Shown: piece by piece, positions 5,659-8,235 of the stretch
How positions within the stretch are numbered: the first letter of the stretch is position 1
Layout: the number at the start of each line of letters is the position of its first letter
Source of the DNA: Eubacterium sp.
GTDB lineage: Bacteria; Bacillota_A; Clostridia; Lachnospirales; Lachnospiraceae
Length of the DNA stretch: 8,235 nucleotides
NCBI GenBank assembly: GCA_023663915.1
Contig: JAMPGN010000186.1
Span: 1-8,235, forward strand
Direction: 5' to 3'
Translations under genes and position numbers: made by a program
Notes under the pieces: generated by a model
Database searches by the model: none
What the model saw: the letters and a program-made list of their open reading frames with translations, nothing else
What the model was told of the DNA's origin: nothing

Positions 5659-5790
5659 GTGGACGCTTTATGGTTGTCATGTCGTTAGAAAAATGTTAAA
5701 ATGCCAGTAAGTTGTTTCTGTTTTTTATGCGATTAGGAATTTTTTATACTTATTTTGAGTATATGAGAAAAGAATAGACGGAGGAGAAAG

Positions 5791-6312
5791 ATGGATACTT
5801 TTATCGATAAACTTGCACAAAAAAGAAATGCACAGGAGATGATCTATGCCAATATGACGGCTGAGGCGCTTAAGATGGAGCAGCTTCAAGAACAGATGAG
5901 GGCGTATGACGGACTTATGCAGGAGATTCGCCAGGTCAATTTAAAGACAGTCGAGAACGTGACGGAAGTCCAGGGCGTGCTGAAAGAATGTATTGCGAAA
6001 CTGGAGGCTATGCAGGAAAGCGACAGGCAGGATGACGGGAGAGAACAGGAACTTGCGCAGATTAAAGAACTTCTGGAAGAGAAATTCAAGCAGTCGGATG
6101 AGTTTCTTCACCGGGAGAACGTGAAAGTATACCGCAATGTGCAGGCGGCAGTGACGGATGAACTGAATAAGCAGACGGAAGTGCTGCAGAGTGAAAAAGT
6201 TCCGGACAACAACGGGATAGCTAAGGCGGCTTTGGTAATTTCGATTATCACTATGCTTGGCGTCATAGCGAATATTGCAATGCAGTTGTTTTCAATTACG
6301 ATCAGTTTCTAA
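5791..6312 (+). CDS. Coiled-coil protein with C-terminal membrane anchor, unknown function
   Basis: The 173 residues are mostly charged, Gln/Glu-rich helix (about 5-135) with heptad-like spacing of Leu, Met, Ile and Val, strongest around 23-75 and 85-133. A Pro-Asp-Asn break follows at 138-141, then one hydrophobic helix at about 144-168 and a very short tail (ITISF). There is no N-terminal signal, so the expected arrangement is a cytoplasmic coiled coil held to the membrane by its C-terminus. There are no catalytic motifs and one cysteine (C67). I recall similar proteins in Lachnospiraceae but no function. The ATG has a GGAGGAG site at about 5780-5786. The next gene starts 18 bases after its stop with no terminator, so the two probably form an operon. 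The long upstream gap with palindromes suggests that regulation acts here. Confidence 0.8.
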   Translation: MDTFIDKLAQKRNAQEMIYANMTAEALKMEQLQEQMRAYDGLMQEIRQVNLKTVENVTEVQGVLKECIAKLEAMQESDRQDDGREQELAQIKELLEEKFKQSDEFLHRENVKVYRNVQAAVTDELNKQTEVLQSEKVPDNNGIAKAALVISIITMLGVIANIAMQLFSITISF

Positions 6313-6318
6313 GCGGAT

Positions 6319-6325
6319 GGGAGAG
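6319..6325 (+). promoter_or_regulatory. Ribosome binding site deciding the flavin reductase start
   Basis: GGGAGAG, 5 bases before the ATG at 6331. An in-frame GTG at 6325 would overlap this site, so the ATG is preferred. Confidence 0.7.
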
Positions 6326-6330
6326 TGTTT

Positions 6331-6906
6331 ATGGCGAAACAGATATGGAAGCCGGGCAATATGCTCTATCCCCTGCCGGCAGTGTTAGTCAGCGTGGCTG
6401 ACCGCGTGGGCAATAAGAACCTGTTTACTGTGGCATGGACAGGCACGATCTGTTCCGATCCGCCGATGGTATCTGTTTCTGTCCGTCCCGAACGCTATTC
6501 CTATCATATGATCGAGGAAACGGGAGAGTTTGTGATCAATCTGACCACGGAGGCCCTTGCGTATGCCACGGATTATTGCGGGGTCAGAAGCGGAAAAGAT
6601 GTGGATAAATGGCAGGAAATGAACTTAACGCCAATTTCCGGGGAGCATGTCGTCGCACCTATGGTGGCGGAAAGCCCGGTGAACATGGAATGCAGGGTGA
6701 CACAGAAATTGGAGCTGGGAACGCACCACATGTTTCTGGCAAAGGTACTGGCGGTTCACGCGGATGAACGATATATGGACCAGAGCGGAAGATTTCATCT
6801 AAATGATGCGAAGCCCCTTGTCTATTCCCACGGGAAATACCTTTCGGTAGGGGAGGAGATTGGGAGTTTCGGATATAGTGTGAAAAAGAAGAAAAAGAAC
6901 CGGTGA
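6331..6906 (+). CDS. Flavin reductase-like FMN-binding split-barrel protein
   Basis: This 191-residue cytoplasmic protein fits the flavoredoxin/flavin reductase-like domain family, which binds FMN in a split barrel and passes electrons from NAD(P)H or another carrier to flavin or a partner protein. Family hallmarks are PLPAVLVSV (14-22), NKNLFTVAWTGTICSDPPMVSVSVRPERYSYHMI (28-61, the FMN-contacting core) and EFVINL (66-71). CGVRSGKDVDKW (83-94) and the HHMFLAKV strand (132-139) follow. The tail is KKKKKNR, encoded over the A-rich side of the shared terminator. The gene follows the coiled-coil gene by 18 bases, so they are likely cotranscribed; whether the products interact is unknown. Substrate and redox partner cannot be named. 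Two cysteines (C41, C83) sit in or near the expected flavin site. Confidence 0.9.
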   Translation: MAKQIWKPGNMLYPLPAVLVSVADRVGNKNLFTVAWTGTICSDPPMVSVSVRPERYSYHMIEETGEFVINLTTEALAYATDYCGVRSGKDVDKWQEMNLTPISGEHVVAPMVAESPVNMECRVTQKLELGTHHMFLAKVLAVHADERYMDQSGRFHLNDAKPLVYSHGKYLSVGEEIGSFGYSVKKKKKNR

Positions 6907-6918
6907 CGCGGTTCTTTT
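6894..6918. terminator. Bidirectional terminator between the flavin reductase and dinB
   Basis: A perfect 9-bp stem (6894-6902 with 6909-6917) encloses GTGACG, and the TGA stop of the flavin reductase lies partly in this loop. On the plus strand the right arm ends in TTTT. On the minus strand the stem is followed by a long T-rich run (the complement of the A-rich 6883-6896). It can therefore end both convergent transcripts. Confidence 0.8.
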
Positions 6919-6919
6919 A

Positions 6920-8167
6920 TCATTTGTGGGATTCGCTTCGCGAAGCAATCAGGCTGCCGCGCACGACGGCATCTGCGCCGTAGCGTTTGCGGATGGAATC
7001 GAGGGCGGTATCCAACTGTTCCTTTTTCTTGGAAGAAAGGGCAGGGTGCGCCTGGGACGGCGAAACCTGCGCGGTCTGCGGAAGATCGAACAGTGATAAC
7101 TGTACCGGTTCCCCGCTGGAAACAAGTTTGGAGGAACGTATACCGAGAAGGCGTACCGGTGTTCCGTCCCAGATCTCATCGAAAAGGGCGCAGGCTGTCT
7201 GATAAATCAGATCAGTCTGGTTGGTAGGGGTAAAAAGCGTCGTCTGGTGGGACACTTTTTTGAAAGTATTGTACTTGATCTCGGTGCTGATCATGGCGGC
7301 AGACTGGCTCATGTCGCGCAGCCTGCGGGATACGGATTCGGCGAGGGAGAGAAGGACGCGGTGTGCCGTCTCCTTATCCTCGGCATCCTGGCTTAAGGTG
7401 ATCGAATTGCCGACACCCTTGGCATCGGCATGAACGGTGGTGACTTCGGAATCATCGATACCGTTGGCGTACTCCCACAAAAGCGCGCCGTGGCTTTTCA
7501 GATGCGCTTCGATGATGGAGCGGTCTGCGCGAGCCAGATCGCCAATGGTAAGTATTTCCAGTTTGTGCAGGGTCTCCACGCTGGAATGCCCGCACATATA
7601 AAGAGAGGACACCGGAAGTTTCCACATTTTGTCCTGAATCTCATAGGAATATAAGGTGTGTACCAGATCGGGTTTGCGGAAGTCGGAAGCCATCTTCGCT
7701 AAAACTTTCCGGTCGGATATTCCCACATTTACGGTAAATCCTAACTGTTCCTTGACCCGGTCTTTGATCAGATGGGCGGCAGCTTCCGGCGAAGGATAAC
7801 GATTGCGGATCGGGGCATAATCCATATAGCACTCGTCCACGCTCACCTGCTCGATATCGGGGCAAAAATCTGACAAAAGTGTCATTAATTCATGACTTCG
7901 GTTGTGGTACAGTTCATGGTCCGGTGGCTCAAGCGTCAGATTCGGACATTTGCGCAGGGCGTTGACAATGGGTTCTCCGGTCACAATGCCGTATGCCTTG
8001 GCGGGGATGGATTTTGCCAGCACTACGCCGTGCCGTTTCGCCATGTCACCGCCGATGACGGAAGGGATTGTGCGAAGATCAATGTCGGAGCCGTTATGCA
8101 GTTTTTCGAGGGCGCTCCAGCTTAGGAAAGCGGAGTTGACGTCTATGTGAAAGATTATTTTATTCAT
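6920..8167 (-). CDS. dinB: Y-family DNA polymerase IV (DinB), clostridial variant
   Basis: Y-family polymerases copy damaged templates with low fidelity. The 415 residues show the expected order: HIDVNSAF (7-14) with metal ligand D9 and F14 at the steric-gate position, IGGDMAKRHGVVLAKS (38-53), and SVDECYMDY (109-117) with catalytic D111 and E112. NVGISDRKVLAKMAS (147-161) and the thumb follow, then the little-finger domain, and QLSLFD (356-361), a good sliding-clamp-binding motif. The N-terminus differs from classical DinB (DMDxFF becomes DVNSAF) and the thumb turn reads MCGHSSVETL instead of the usual GVGKKT pattern, features I associate with a clostridial subgroup. In-frame ATGs at 8182 and 8197 exist, but homology starts at MNKIIF, and none of the three has a ribosome site. 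No LexA-type box is visible in the 68 bases upstream. It converges on the flavin reductase gene. Confidence 0.92.
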   Translation of the reverse strand: MNKIIFHIDVNSAFLSWSALEKLHNGSDIDLRTIPSVIGGDMAKRHGVVLAKSIPAKAYGIVTGEPIVNALRKCPNLTLEPPDHELYHNRSHELMTLLSDFCPDIEQVSVDECYMDYAPIRNRYPSPEAAAHLIKDRVKEQLGFTVNVGISDRKVLAKMASDFRKPDLVHTLYSYEIQDKMWKLPVSSLYMCGHSSVETLHKLEILTIGDLARADRSIIEAHLKSHGALLWEYANGIDDSEVTTVHADAKGVGNSITLSQDAEDKETAHRVLLSLAESVSRRLRDMSQSAAMISTEIKYNTFKKVSHQTTLFTPTNQTDLIYQTACALFDEIWDGTPVRLLGIRSSKLVSSGEPVQLSLFDLPQTAQVSPSQAHPALSSKKKEQLDTALDSIRKRYGADAVVRGSLIASRSESHK

Positions 8168-8173
8168 AGCTAA

Positions 8174-8202
8174 AGTATACATCACTTTACTTTTCATGGA
8201 AA
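8174..8202 (-). promoter_or_regulatory. Candidate dinB promoter giving a leaderless or near-leaderless mRNA
   Basis: Minus-strand TTTCCA (8197-8202, four of six) and TATACT (8174-8179, five of six) are 17 bases apart. Initiation 7 bases past the -10 would fall at about 8167, the A of the preferred ATG. Another -10-like TATATT at 8212-8217 could start a longer transcript, but its -35 would lie at or beyond the window edge. Confidence 0.4.
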
Positions 8203-8235
8203 TACTGCTAGAATATAAAATGTTACGAATTTGTT

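Larger units (their letters stand above)
5281..5790. other. Long non-coding gap before the coiled-coil gene
   Basis: This 510-base gap holds no supported gene. In order it contains the relQ terminator, the hairpin at 5376-5401, the palindrome pair at 5428-5475, a 6-bp CACGAT/ATCGTG inverted repeat (5502-5507 with 5516-5521), nested inverted repeats at 5561-5644, a TATAAT at 5653-5658 and a weak TATACT/AGTATA hairpin (5745-5750 with 5758-5763). Its end carries the GGAGGAG ribosome site of the next gene. A 21-codon frame at 5532-5597 lacks a ribosome site. Confidence 0.7.

Noticed and set aside
6935..6946. Perfect 12-base palindrome GCTTCGCGAAGC in the 3' end of dinB
   Set aside because: It lies inside coding sequence (the IASRSE region), is followed by no T-tract, and is explained by Ser/Arg/Ala codons; there is no sign of an operator or recombination site.

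Overview
The window reads as ordinary chromosome of a low-to-mid GC Gram-positive anaerobe, most likely a Lachnospiraceae-type Clostridium (class Clostridia). The grounds are strong AGGAGG-type ribosome sites, sigma-A-like promoters, a RelQ-type small alarmone synthetase, a clostridial variant of the Y-family polymerase, and a large polytopic protein that resembles (from memory) the DUF6020 family. No phage, plasmid, transposase, CRISPR or rRNA/tRNA gene is visible. The assignment to family level is inference.

Layout. Bases 1-99 may be the tail of a plus-strand gene, followed by a plus-strand terminator (151-178). A minus-strand hemolysin III/TrhA (PAQR-type) membrane protein follows (179-829). 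A 350-base AT-rich gap ends in a hairpin-rich element (1053-1172) that shares pieces with the sequence beyond the far end of trhA. Next is a minus-strand pair, a TauE/SafE permease (1499-2311) and a small conserved hypothetical protein (1181-1447). The permease promoter overlaps a plus-strand promoter for a 648-residue multi-pass membrane protein (2421-4367). Between that gene and relQ (4630-5280) lie a tandem -10-like repeat and a compact multi-hairpin element closed by a perfect 10-bp stem. One arm of this stem can pair instead with a site 40 bases before relQ.

After relQ and its terminator there is a 510-base gap with a second hairpin, two similar small palindromes 32 bp apart over a promoter-like site, and nested inverted repeats. 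It leads to a two-gene plus-strand unit: a coiled-coil protein with a C-terminal membrane anchor (5791-6312) and a flavin reductase-like split-barrel protein (6331-6906). A convergent dinB-type polymerase (6920-8167, minus) shares a bidirectional terminator with this unit.

The genes do not form one obvious pathway. RelQ (ppGpp) and DinB (translesion synthesis) are stress functions, TrhA and TauE/SafE are membrane proteins, and the flavoprotein is probably redox related. I see no convincing new defence or mobile system. The most interesting material is non-coding: the structured element before relQ, the gap before the coiled-coil gene, and the hairpin elements around trhA.
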